This document shows positions 1 through 5,659 of a DNA stretch of 6,753 nucleotides, in pieces (the stretch's first letter is position 1; each line of letters opens with the position of its first letter). A model generated the notes under the pieces. It searched no databases and had not been told where the DNA came from. It saw only the letters and a program-made list of their open reading frames with translations. Position numbers and translations under genes: made by a program. The DNA comes from Pseudomonadota bacterium (GTDB taxonomy: Bacteria; Pseudomonadota; Alphaproteobacteria; Rhodospirillales; Rhodospirillaceae), in NCBI GenBank assembly GCA_023396465.1, contig JAEWWF010000423.1, positions 1-6,753 on the forward strand. The letters run 5' to 3'.

Positions 1-1
1 G

Positions 2-154
2 GCGGTGCGGCGGTCGGTCCACCTCGGCCCCAAGGACAGCCTGCGCGAGGCCAAGGCCCGCCTGCGGGACACGGAAGACCGCCTCAACCGGCTGGAGGCC
101 GCCATCCTGTCGGAGGACTTCCAGCTCCGCCGCAAGTTCCGCGATATCGGGTGA
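2..154 (+). CDS. pspC: PspC-like envelope stress protein, C-terminal end only (partial)
   Basis: The 5' part of the gene lies outside the window; 50 codons and a TGA stop are visible. The fragment is highly charged and helical, with a segment reading roughly RLRDTEDRLNRLEAAI and then LSEDFQLRRKFRDIG at the end. This closely resembles the end of phage-shock protein C, where an amphipathic coiled-coil stretch is followed by a 'TS.xFxLRxxFRxL' tail in the enterobacterial protein. In that family PspC is an inner-membrane protein that works with PspB to sense membrane damage and release the PspA effector. The membrane segments themselves are not visible here. A PspB tail is less likely because it ends in a 'LDAEHPNWR'-type motif, which is absent. 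The assignment rests on a short tail recalled from family knowledge, so it is probable rather than certain. Confidence 0.7.
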   Translation, partial: AVRRSVHLGPKDSLREAKARLRDTEDRLNRLEAAILSEDFQLRRKFRDIG

Positions 155-190
155 GCGGCAGCGCCTCTTCCTTCTCCGTCGTCTCCTTCC

Positions 191-221
191 CCGCCGCCGT
201 GCCCTTTGGGTGCGGCGGCGG
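191..221 (+). terminator. GC-rich hairpin after the pspC-like gene, probable terminator
   Basis: A 14-bp stem (191-204 with 208-221, including two adjacent G-T wobble pairs) closes on a three-base TTT loop, 37 bases after the pspC-like stop. The downstream strand is only weakly T-rich (TGTCGCGTTT), so it lacks a classic U-tract. Its stability and its position between two same-strand genes favour a transcription end for the upstream unit. It could also be a structured leader of the cytochrome gene. Confidence 0.45.
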
Positions 222-298
222 TGTCGCGTTTCCGGGCGGGCAACAGCGGGCCGGGGGCCGGCGTTGAAGGATCACGCCCGTGCCGGAGGACCAAGCCC

Positions 299-820
299 AT
301 GCGGTTCCTACTAACCCTGATCCTGGCGGTGGCGCTGCTGGCCGGCGCCGTCGCCGCCGTTCTCTTCACCGGCGCCTACAACGTGGCGGCCGATGATCCC
401 CATACCGCGCCGGTGCGCTGGCTGCTGGCGACGGCGCGGGTGAAGTCGGTGCAGGCGCGGGCCGAGGCCGGGGCGGTGCCCGCCGACCTCGACGCGCCCG
501 ATCGCATCGCCGCCGGTGCCCGCCTCTATGCCGACCGGTGCGCCGGTTGTCATGGCACCCCCGGCAATGAGCCGCCCGAATGGGCCCGGCGCATGCAGCC
601 GGCTCCGCCCGCCATGGAGCATGTCGCCCGTTTCTGGGCGCCGCACCAGATCCACTGGATCATCGCCCACGGCTTCAAGGCGACCGGCATGCCGGCGTGG
701 CGGGGCGCGGTGCCGGAAGACGGACTGTGGGCGCTGACCGCCTTCGTCGTCGCCACCCCCGGCATGACCGCCGCTGACTACGACGCCCTTGCCGGACCGG
801 ACGTGTCTTCCCCGGAATGA
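299..820 (+). CDS. Membrane-anchored monohaem class I cytochrome c, 173 aa
   Basis: This is a small electron carrier of the cell envelope. Residues 1-25 are an uncleaved-looking hydrophobic segment (MRFLLTLILAVALLAG...), followed by GAYNVAADDPH. That segment plus the following 'RWLLATARxxSV' stretch recurs, as I recall, in a family of small membrane-tethered proteobacterial cytochromes. The haem-binding CAGCH motif is at residues 81-85, and M131 in a GMPAW context is the likely distal haem ligand. The domain would face the periplasm after Sec export and need the Ccm haem-ligation machinery. I chose the ATG at 299 rather than an in-frame start at 206 because GGAGGA at 285-290 sits 8 bases before it and the hydrophobic anchor begins right there. 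The 206 start would also lie inside the upstream hairpin. It appears to be a single-gene unit with hairpins on both sides. Its redox partner cannot be told from the neighbours. Confidence 0.88.
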   Translation: MRFLLTLILAVALLAGAVAAVLFTGAYNVAADDPHTAPVRWLLATARVKSVQARAEAGAVPADLDAPDRIAAGARLYADRCAGCHGTPGNEPPEWARRMQPAPPAMEHVARFWAPHQIHWIIAHGFKATGMPAWRGAVPEDGLWALTAFVVATPGMTAADYDALAGPDVSSPE

Positions 821-858
821 GCCGGCGGGAGGCTCCCGTCGAGGGCTCCCGCCGGTTT
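821..858. terminator. Hairpin between convergent genes, probable bidirectional terminator
   Basis: A perfect 10-bp stem (822-831 CCGGCGGGAG with 846-855 CTCCCGCCGG) has a 14-base loop. It begins one base after the cytochrome stop and ends about 20 bases beyond the stop of the opposing lipoprotein gene. On the + strand it is followed by TTTCCTT, a modest T-tract. No T-tract follows on the - strand. A role in ending cytochrome transcription is likely; for the lipoprotein gene it is possible. Confidence 0.6.
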
Positions 859-875
859 CCTTCGCCCGGTCGGCG

Positions 876-1604
876 TCACGGGGTGCAATAGGCCTCGGTG
901 GTGAAGTGATCGGCGATCTCGTAGTTGGTGGACGGCTTGATCATGAATTCGCTGGCGCCCTTGCGGCTGACCGCGGCCTCCGCCCAGTCGTAGGTGTAGC
1001 CGAGCCGCGTCCACGGGGCGCCGGCGACGAGGTAGGAGGTGCGGTAGAGGTCGGCCCACCAGGGCGTGTCGGTGGCGGACGGGCCGGTGCCGACCTCGCA
1101 GGTGGTATCCGTCACCTCCTGGTCGGGGCAGGGGCGGATGAGACCGGCCACCGGCACCCACATCTCGACGAAGATGTCATAGGCGCGGTCGATGGGCAGG
1201 CCAAGGTATTCCTTGACGCGGTCGGTGCGGCCCTGCGGGTCCAGCCCCTGACAGAAGGTCTGCACCTGTGGCGCGGCGGTCACCCACACCACCGGTCTGC
1301 CCGGAGGTGTCGTCTTGTTCGGGTCGCCGGAGTAATAGTTGTCGTAGGTTGCCTGCGACATCCAGGCGACCATCTTGACCTCGGTGTCATGGTTGCGCCA
1401 GATCAGGTTCGGGGTGTCCGGCAGCAGGGCGATCAGGTCGTCGGCGCGCTTGGCCTCGGTCGGCACGGCGGCGTCCTGGATGGCGGCCTGCCACCGCGCC
1501 GCCGGAGTGCCGAGGCCGACGGGCGGTGCCACCGCCTCCGGCGCCACGGCGCAGGCGGTCAGCAGCAGGGCCAGCAGCGGCGCCAGCGTGGATCGAATGG
1601 TCAT
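876..1604 (-). CDS. Putative outer-envelope lipoprotein, family not recognised, 242 aa
   Basis: I do not recognise this protein. Residues 1-17 form a lipoprotein signal peptide ending in a lipobox LLTA-C, with C18 as the predicted acylated cysteine. The body is soluble-looking and aromatic-rich, with four further cysteines (C118, C159, C169, C240) that could form two disulfides in the periplasm. Notable stretches are RPVVWVTAAPQVQTFC (103-118), a WVPVAGLIRPCP segment (149-160), and a C-terminal PWTRLGYTYDW...ASEFMIKPSTNYEI..AYC block (198-240). That block faintly resembles short C-terminal modules of small secreted alphaproteobacterial proteins, though this is only an impression. The ATG at 1604 is supported by AGGAGGG at 1611-1617, 6 bases upstream, and by the signal peptide starting there. 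Much longer upstream extensions in this frame are antisense to the radical SAM gene and not credible. It is transcribed alone, divergent from the radical SAM gene. Confidence 0.85.
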   Translation of the reverse strand: MTIRSTLAPLLALLLTACAVAPEAVAPPVGLGTPAARWQAAIQDAAVPTEAKRADDLIALLPDTPNLIWRNHDTEVKMVAWMSQATYDNYYSGDPNKTTPPGRPVVWVTAAPQVQTFCQGLDPQGRTDRVKEYLGLPIDRAYDIFVEMWVPVAGLIRPCPDQEVTDTTCEVGTGPSATDTPWWADLYRTSYLVAGAPWTRLGYTYDWAEAAVSRKGASEFMIKPSTNYEIADHFTTEAYCTP

Positions 1605-1635
1605 GGGGAACCCTCCTCTCAGGTTGTATTTTTGC

Positions 1636-1641
1636 ATTATC
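1636..1641 (-). promoter_or_regulatory. Candidate -10 element of the 876-1604 lipoprotein gene
   Basis: Read on the - strand this is GATAAT, a 5/6 match to the sigma70 -10 consensus. It would give a transcription start about 25 bases before the gene's start codon and just upstream of its strong ribosome-binding site. There is no good -35 hexamer at 16-18 bp, so recognition may be weak or activator-dependent. It overlaps a consensus DnaA box. Confidence 0.4.
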
Positions 1642-1645
1642 CACA
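1637..1645 (+). promoter_or_regulatory. Consensus DnaA box in a divergent promoter region
   Basis: The nine bases TTATCCACA match the strong DnaA box consensus TTATNCACA exactly. The site lies in the 138-bp spacer between the divergent lipoprotein and radical SAM genes and overlaps the lipoprotein's candidate -10 hexamer. It is a single box with no AT-rich unwinding region beside it, so a replication origin is unlikely. DnaA acting as a transcription factor, or a chance match, are the alternatives. Confidence 0.45.
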
Positions 1646-1681
1646 CTTTCCCTGAGCCGTCCCCGCTCATCTGAAATGGTC

Positions 1682-1709
1682 TTGTTTTGTTCTCGTTTCG
1701 CGGCACAAT
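1682..1709 (+). promoter_or_regulatory. Weak candidate sigma70 promoter for the radical SAM gene
   Basis: TTGTTT (1682-1687) and CACAAT (1704-1709) are separated by 16 bp and lie in the only AT-richer patch before the gene. Matches are 3/6 and 4/6, so this is tentative. The predicted start near 1716 would leave a leader of about 27 bases with no clear Shine-Dalgarno sequence. Confidence 0.25.
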
Positions 1710-1742
1710 GGACCTTCCCGCTGTCCTTCCGCGAGCCGTGCC

Positions 1743-2846
1743 ATGACCACCATCCCGGATCATCCGACGCCCCGACGCGGCGCCGTGACCAATGCAGTCG
1801 GCCGGTACGAGCGATTCAGCCGCGAGCGGGAGGCCGACGGCTGGGAACAGGCGCCGCAGGAGCCGGCGCCCGAGGAAGCGTGGGCCGATCTGCCGCCGCT
1901 GCGCACCACCGTGCAGCGCGACGCCAGCCGTTCCATCCTGGCCCGCAACACCTCGCCCGATATTCCGTTCGACCGCTCCATCAACCCCTATCGCGGCTGC
2001 GAACATGGGTGCGTCTACTGCTTCGCCCGTCCTTCGCACGCTTACCTGGGCCTGTCGCCAGGGCTGGACTTCGAGAGCCGGCTGTTCGAGAAACCCGACG
2101 CCCCGGCCCTGCTTGACGCGGAGTTGCGGCGCAGGTCCTACCGCTGCGCGCCCATCGCCATCGGCACCAACACCGATCCCTACCAGCCCATCGAACGCGA
2201 CCGCCGTATCATGCGCGGCGTGCTGGAGGTGCTGCGGGATTTCAACCACCCGGTCACCATCGTCACCAAGGCGGCGCTGGTCACCCGCGATATCGACATC
2301 CTGGCGCCCATGGCGGCGAAGCGGCTGGTCCGGGTGGCGGTTTCCGTCACCACGCTGGATCGCGGCCTTCAGAAAGTGCTGGAGCCCAGGGCGGCGACGC
2401 CGGGGGCTCGGCTGGCGGCCATCAAGGCGCTGGTCGATGCCGGCATCCCGACGGCGGTGATGGTGGCGCCGGTCATCCCGGCGCTGACCGACCGCGAGAT
2501 CGAGCGCATCCTGGAAAAAGCCGGCGAGGCCGGCGCCGACGCCGCCGGCTGGATCTTCCTGCGCCTGCCGCTGGAAATCCGCGATCTGTTCGAGGAGTGG
2601 CTGCGCACCCACCGACCGGAGCGGGCGGAGCGGGTGCTGTCGCTGATTCGTCAGGCGCGCGACGGTGCCCTCTATCAGTCGGCCTGGGGCAGCCGCATGC
2701 GGGGCAGCGGCCCCATCGCCGAGATGATCGGTGCCCGCTTCCGTGTTGCCGCCCGCCGCTTCGGCATGGAGCCGCGCGATCTGGCGCTCGACTGCACCCT
2801 GTTCCGCCCGCCGCCACGGCCCGGCGACCAGTTGGTGCTGCTGTGA
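1743..2846 (+). CDS. PA0069-family radical SAM protein (SplB/spore photolyase-like), 367 aa
   Basis: This is a cytoplasmic [4Fe-4S] enzyme that would cleave S-adenosylmethionine to a 5'-deoxyadenosyl radical; its substrate is unknown. The cluster-binding motif C86-EHG-C90-VY-C93 follows INPYRGCEHGC, and a GTNTDPYQPIE segment (141-151) is typical of this group. Other typical stretches are the N-terminal RRGAVTN..GRYERF (11-25) and a central VTIVTKAALVTRDIDIL. The family is a distant relative of spore photoproduct lyase, but most carriers do not form spores, so a DNA-lesion repair role is not established. Length is normal for the family. The ATG at 1743 is chosen because the conserved RRGAVTN motif follows closely, although no strong ribosome-binding site precedes it. 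It appears monocistronic. Its 3' end faces the next lipoprotein gene with only 7 bases between stops. Confidence 0.92.
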   Translation: MTTIPDHPTPRRGAVTNAVGRYERFSREREADGWEQAPQEPAPEEAWADLPPLRTTVQRDASRSILARNTSPDIPFDRSINPYRGCEHGCVYCFARPSHAYLGLSPGLDFESRLFEKPDAPALLDAELRRRSYRCAPIAIGTNTDPYQPIERDRRIMRGVLEVLRDFNHPVTIVTKAALVTRDIDILAPMAAKRLVRVAVSVTTLDRGLQKVLEPRAATPGARLAAIKALVDAGIPTAVMVAPVIPALTDREIERILEKAGEAGADAAGWIFLRLPLEIRDLFEEWLRTHRPERAERVLSLIRQARDGALYQSAWGSRMRGSGPIAEMIGARFRVAARRFGMEPRDLALDCTLFRPPPRPGDQLVLL

Positions 2847-2853
2847 AGGGCGA

Positions 2854-3435
2854 TTACCTTGGCTGCACGCCGCGCAGGAAGGTCAGCGCCTCGTCGCGCA
2901 CCAGACCGGGGTTGGCGTCGTAGGCGTCGCACAGCAACAGGCGGAAGGCATGTTGCTTGCCGTTGGCGGTGTCCGGCCCGAAGGCGCCTTGCGCGAACAG
3001 ACAGACGTTGCTGCCCTGGTAGAGCGCCCAGTTGATGCCGTCGGCGTAGCCGTCGCTGCTGCGATGGAGGGAGCCGTCGCTGTTGCGAGCGATGACCGCA
3101 TCGGCGGCGGGCAGGAAGGCGTCGTGCGGGAACGGCTTGAACGCGGCGTCGCCGGGCAGGCTCTCGATGACCATGAAGCCGCGTCCGAGGTCGATTTGTT
3201 CCACCGTGCGGCCGTCGGGCAGGGCGGCGGCCTCCAGGCGGACGATATGCAGCCGTTCGGTCTCCGGCAGCACATAGTGGCTGGTCTGGGCAGCGGCGGA
3301 GGGTTCCACCGGCGCCGCCGCCGCAGGCGCTCCGGCCGTCGAAGCCGAGTCGCCGCCGCCGCCGGTCAGACCGCCGAGGGTGGTGCAGGCGCCGAGCCCG
3401 GTCACCAGGAGCATCGCCGCTATCGCGCGTCGCAT
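2854..3435 (-). CDS. Putative lipoprotein of unknown family, 193 aa
   Basis: I do not recognise this protein. It starts with a short signal peptide, MRRAIAAMLLVTGLGAC, whose lipobox LGA-C places the lipid-modified cysteine at residue 17. Residues 18-52 are a Gly/Ala/Pro/Ser-rich low-complexity linker, as often separates a lipid anchor from a folded domain. The folded part (about 53-193) has two cysteines (C145, C169) that could pair as a disulfide, with stretches such as GFMVIESLPGDAAFKPFPHDAFLPAAD broken by short loops. The ATG at 3435 is supported by AGAGGA at 3444-3449, 8 bases upstream, and by the signal peptide. The reading frame extends upstream without a better start. It is a single-gene unit with its own promoter candidate, convergent with the radical SAM gene and divergent from the antiporter gene. 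A periplasmic or outer-membrane location is inferred from the lipobox. Confidence 0.85.
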   Translation of the reverse strand: MRRAIAAMLLVTGLGACTTLGGLTGGGGDSASTAGAPAAAAPVEPSAAAQTSHYVLPETERLHIVRLEAAALPDGRTVEQIDLGRGFMVIESLPGDAAFKPFPHDAFLPAADAVIARNSDGSLHRSSDGYADGINWALYQGSNVCLFAQGAFGPDTANGKQHAFRLLLCDAYDANPGLVRDEALTFLRGVQPR

Positions 3436-3463
3436 GGCATCAATCCTCTGTGAACAGACGGTC

Positions 3464-3491
3464 ATTCTACCCGCGAAGGTGATCGAAACAA
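3464..3491 (-). promoter_or_regulatory. Candidate sigma70 promoter of the 2854-3435 lipoprotein gene
   Basis: On the - strand TTGTTT (3486-3491) and TAGAAT (3464-3469, 5/6 match) are 16 bp apart. The predicted start near 3457 gives a leader of about 22 bases carrying the AGAGGA ribosome-binding site. This is the best-formed promoter in the window. Confidence 0.5.
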
Positions 3492-3612
3492 GGCGGGCCT
3501 GCGACCATTCCGTGGCGAGGCCGGTCGGCGCTGGACAGGGCGGGGCCGGGGTGGGCACAGTTTCCGCCCGGCCACCTCCGGCCACCCCTTTCGATCAGCC
3601 GCCGATCCGCCC

Positions 3613-4986
3613 ATGGATGCCGTTCACGCCCATACCGACGTCACCGCCATCGCCGTCACCGCCCTTATCGCCATGGGCTGCGGCCTTATCCTGCACCGTC
3701 TGCGGCAGCCGGCCATCGTCGGCTACATCGTCGCCGGGGTGATCCTCGGCCCGTCGCTGCTCGGGCTGGTGCGCGACCGCGACAACATCGCCCTGTTGGC
3801 CGAATTGGGCGTGCTGATGCTGCTGTTCATCATCGGCCTTGAGTTGTCGGTGCGGAAGTTCATCGCGGTGTGGAAACCGGCCCTGGTCACCACCTTGCTG
3901 CAAGTGGGCGGCAGCGTCGGCGTCATGCTGCTGATGCACGAGCTGGCCGGCTGGAGCCTCGGCACCTCGGTGCTGCTGGGGTTCGCGGTGGCGCTGTCGT
4001 CGACGGCGGTGGTCATCAAGCTGCTGCAACAGACCGGCGAGATGGAAACCCCCGCCGGCCGCCTGACGGTCGGCATCCTCATCGCCCAGGATATGGCGGT
4101 GGTGCCCATGATGCTGGCGCTGTCCATGCTCAACCGGCCGGAGCAGGTGACGGTGATGGACGGCGCCCGCATCGCCGCCGCGGTGCTGATCCTGGTCGGC
4201 CTTCTCTGGCTGCTGCTGCGGCGCGAGATCAAACTGCCCTTCGCCGACACCATCGCCGCCCATTCCGATCTGGCGCCGCTGACCGCTTTCGCCCTGTGCT
4301 TCGGTGGCGCGGCGGCGAGCGGCCTGATCGGACTGTCGGCGGGCTACGGCGCCTTCCTGGCCGGGCTGGTGCTCGGCAACTCGTCCATCCGCGACAGCAT
4401 GGAACACGCCGCCCAGCCCATTCAGGCGCTGCTGCTGATGGTGTTCTTCCTGTCGGTCGGTCTGCTGCTCGACCTCGGGTTCGTGTGGGACAACCTGGGC
4501 GCGGTGCTGGTGGTGCTGCTGTGGGTGACGGTGTTCAAGACGGCGCTGAACCTCGCCGCCCTGCGCCTGCTGCGCACCCCGTGGCCGCAGGCTTTCCTGG
4601 CCGGCGTGGCACTGGCCCAGATCGGCGAGTTTTCCTTTCTGTTGGCCAGCCAGGGACGGATGCTCGGCATGCTGGAGCGGCAGGAGGAACAGTTCGTGGT
4701 GGCGGTGACGGTGCTCAGCCTGATGATCTCGCCGCTGTGGCTGGCGACCATGCGGCGCCTGGGAACGCTAGGCCGCCGCCGGGTGTCGGGCCTTGGCGAC
4801 CTTCTGCGCGCCCTTTATGGGCATGAGGCGCGGCAAGTGCGGTGGGCGTCGCGGTTCGCCCTCAGCCACCTGCGTGGCGAGGCGCCGCCGCCCCGGCTTG
4901 CATCGTCGGCGCCAAGCGATTACCACGACGACACTGATCGCCCTTCCGCGCCTGCCCCCGAGGACAAGACCACCCGCGATGCCTGA
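3613..4986 (+). CDS. CPA2-family monovalent cation:proton antiporter (KefB/KefC-like core), 457 aa
   Basis: This inner-membrane exchanger would swap K+ or Na+ for protons. About 12-13 hydrophobic segments fill residues 11-380. Family landmarks are QPAIVGYIVAGVILGPSLLG (32-51), LMLLFIIGLELS (68-79), ALSSTAVVIKLL (127-138), ILIAQDMAVVP (155-165) and AQIGEFSFLLA (335-345). The Q159-D160 pair matches the 'QD' ion-binding motif of KefB/KefC rather than the Asp-Asp pair of strictly Na+-selective relatives. The remaining ~75 residues are a hydrophilic tail ending in a disordered, charged stretch; there is no Rossmann-type RCK/TrkA-N domain as in full-length Kef proteins. The ATG at 3613 is the first usable start and fits the family's N-terminus, but lacks a clear Shine-Dalgarno. 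Its last 8 bases overlap rnhB, suggesting one transcript. Confidence 0.9.
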   Translation: MDAVHAHTDVTAIAVTALIAMGCGLILHRLRQPAIVGYIVAGVILGPSLLGLVRDRDNIALLAELGVLMLLFIIGLELSVRKFIAVWKPALVTTLLQVGGSVGVMLLMHELAGWSLGTSVLLGFAVALSSTAVVIKLLQQTGEMETPAGRLTVGILIAQDMAVVPMMLALSMLNRPEQVTVMDGARIAAAVLILVGLLWLLLRREIKLPFADTIAAHSDLAPLTAFALCFGGAAASGLIGLSAGYGAFLAGLVLGNSSIRDSMEHAAQPIQALLLMVFFLSVGLLLDLGFVWDNLGAVLVVLLWVTVFKTALNLAALRLLRTPWPQAFLAGVALAQIGEFSFLLASQGRMLGMLERQEEQFVVAVTVLSLMISPLWLATMRRLGTLGRRRVSGLGDLLRALYGHEARQVRWASRFALSHLRGEAPPPRLASSAPSDYHDDTDRPSAPAPEDKTTRDA

Positions 4987-5626
4987 TTGGAAGCTCGAAA
5001 CCGCCGAGACCGGCGTCGTCTGCGGCATCGACGAGGCCGGGCGGGGGCCGCTGGCCGGACCGGTGGTGGCCGCCGCCGTCATCCTCGACCGCGACCGTCT
5101 GCCGAAGGCCCTGGTGGACGGGCTGAATGACAGCAAGAAGCTGACGGACAGGCGGCGCGAGGCGTTGTTCGCCCTGCTGCACGACTGCGACGGCGCCGCC
5201 CGCATCGGTGTCGGCGAGGCGTCGGTGGCGGAGATCGACACCCACAACATCCTGCGTGCCACCCACATGGCCATGGACCGCGCCTGCTCGGCATTGGGCT
5301 GTGCCGTTGACGTGGCGCTGGTGGATGGCAACCAGCCGCCCCGCCTCGGTGCCGGCTGCGCGGTACGCACCGTGGTGGGTGGCGACGGCCTCAGCCTGTC
5401 CATCGCCGCCGCCTCCATCGTCGCCAAGGTGACCCGCGACCGGCTGATGCGGACGCTGGCGGTCGGGTTTCCGCACTACGGGTGGGAGCGCAATGCCGGC
5501 TACGGCACCGCCGCCCATCGTGCCGCCATGCGCGAGTTCGGGGTGACGATCCACCACCGCCGATCGTTCGCGCCGGTGCGCGATCTGGTCGGTCAGTGCG
5601 ATTTGCACACACTGTGGCAAAACTGA
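4979..5626 (+). CDS. rnhB: Ribonuclease HII, 215 aa
   Basis: This enzyme nicks DNA 5' to misincorporated ribonucleotides, starting ribonucleotide excision repair, and can also cut RNA in RNA:DNA hybrids. It is cytoplasmic and uses Mg2+ or Mn2+. The signature GIDEAGRGPLAGPV (16-29) carries catalytic D18 and E19. D116 in ALVDGN and D136 in VVGGDG complete the four-carboxylate site, by alignment from memory. LNDSKKLT (49-56) and the SIAAASIVAKVTRD block (141-154) are also family hallmarks, as are HYGWERNAGYGTAAH (166-180) and a final HHRRSFAPV. The length is normal. The ATG at 4979 lies inside the antiporter's last codons (8-base overlap, different frame), so translational coupling is likely; a GAGGA at 4960-4964 is rather far upstream. 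Its placement just before ccrM recurs, as I recall, in other alphaproteobacteria. Confidence 0.96.
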   Translation: MPDWKLETAETGVVCGIDEAGRGPLAGPVVAAAVILDRDRLPKALVDGLNDSKKLTDRRREALFALLHDCDGAARIGVGEASVAEIDTHNILRATHMAMDRACSALGCAVDVALVDGNQPPRLGAGCAVRTVVGGDGLSLSIAAASIVAKVTRDRLMRTLAVGFPHYGWERNAGYGTAAHRAAMREFGVTIHHRRSFAPVRDLVGQCDLHTLWQN

Positions 5627-5643
5627 CACATTCCCAAGATCAT

Positions 5644-5659
5644 GGAGTCCGGCGACTCC
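5644..5659. repeat. Inverted repeat made of two GANTC sites
   Basis: GGAGTC (5644-5649) and GACTCC (5654-5659) are perfect reverse complements around a 4-base CGGC centre. It lies 17 bases after the rnhB stop. Each arm contains one CcrM site. It could fold as a small hairpin or serve as a dyad binding site; there is no T-tract to make it a terminator. Confidence 0.6.

Noticed and set aside
206..298. N-terminal extension of the cytochrome c from an ATG at 206
   Set aside because: The start lies inside the GC hairpin, the added residues are not conserved-looking, and a better ribosome-binding site and hydrophobic anchor begin at 299.
1605..1742. Replication origin, suggested by the DnaA box
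   Set aside because: There is a single box only, no cluster of boxes, no AT-rich unwinding stretch, and no origin-associated genes nearby.
876..2612. A 578-codon open frame on the - strand running through the radical SAM gene
   Set aside because: Only the part from 1604 down has a signal peptide and ribosome-binding site. The upstream part is antisense to a clear radical SAM gene and has the low-complexity composition of a GC-rich shadow frame.
3544..3588. Hairpin upstream of the antiporter (GGGGTGG with CCACCCC)
   Set aside because: The stem is only about 7 bp in very GC-rich sequence with a long loop and alternative pairings; it is not distinguishable from composition.
3595..4407. A 270-codon open frame on the - strand opposite the antiporter
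   Set aside because: Its His/Gln/Asp/Gly-rich composition is typical of antisense translation of a membrane protein gene at high GC. It has no recognisable motif.
5644..5659. rho-independent terminator of rnhB
   Set aside because: The stem is only 6 bp and no T-tract follows. It is better explained as paired GANTC sites.
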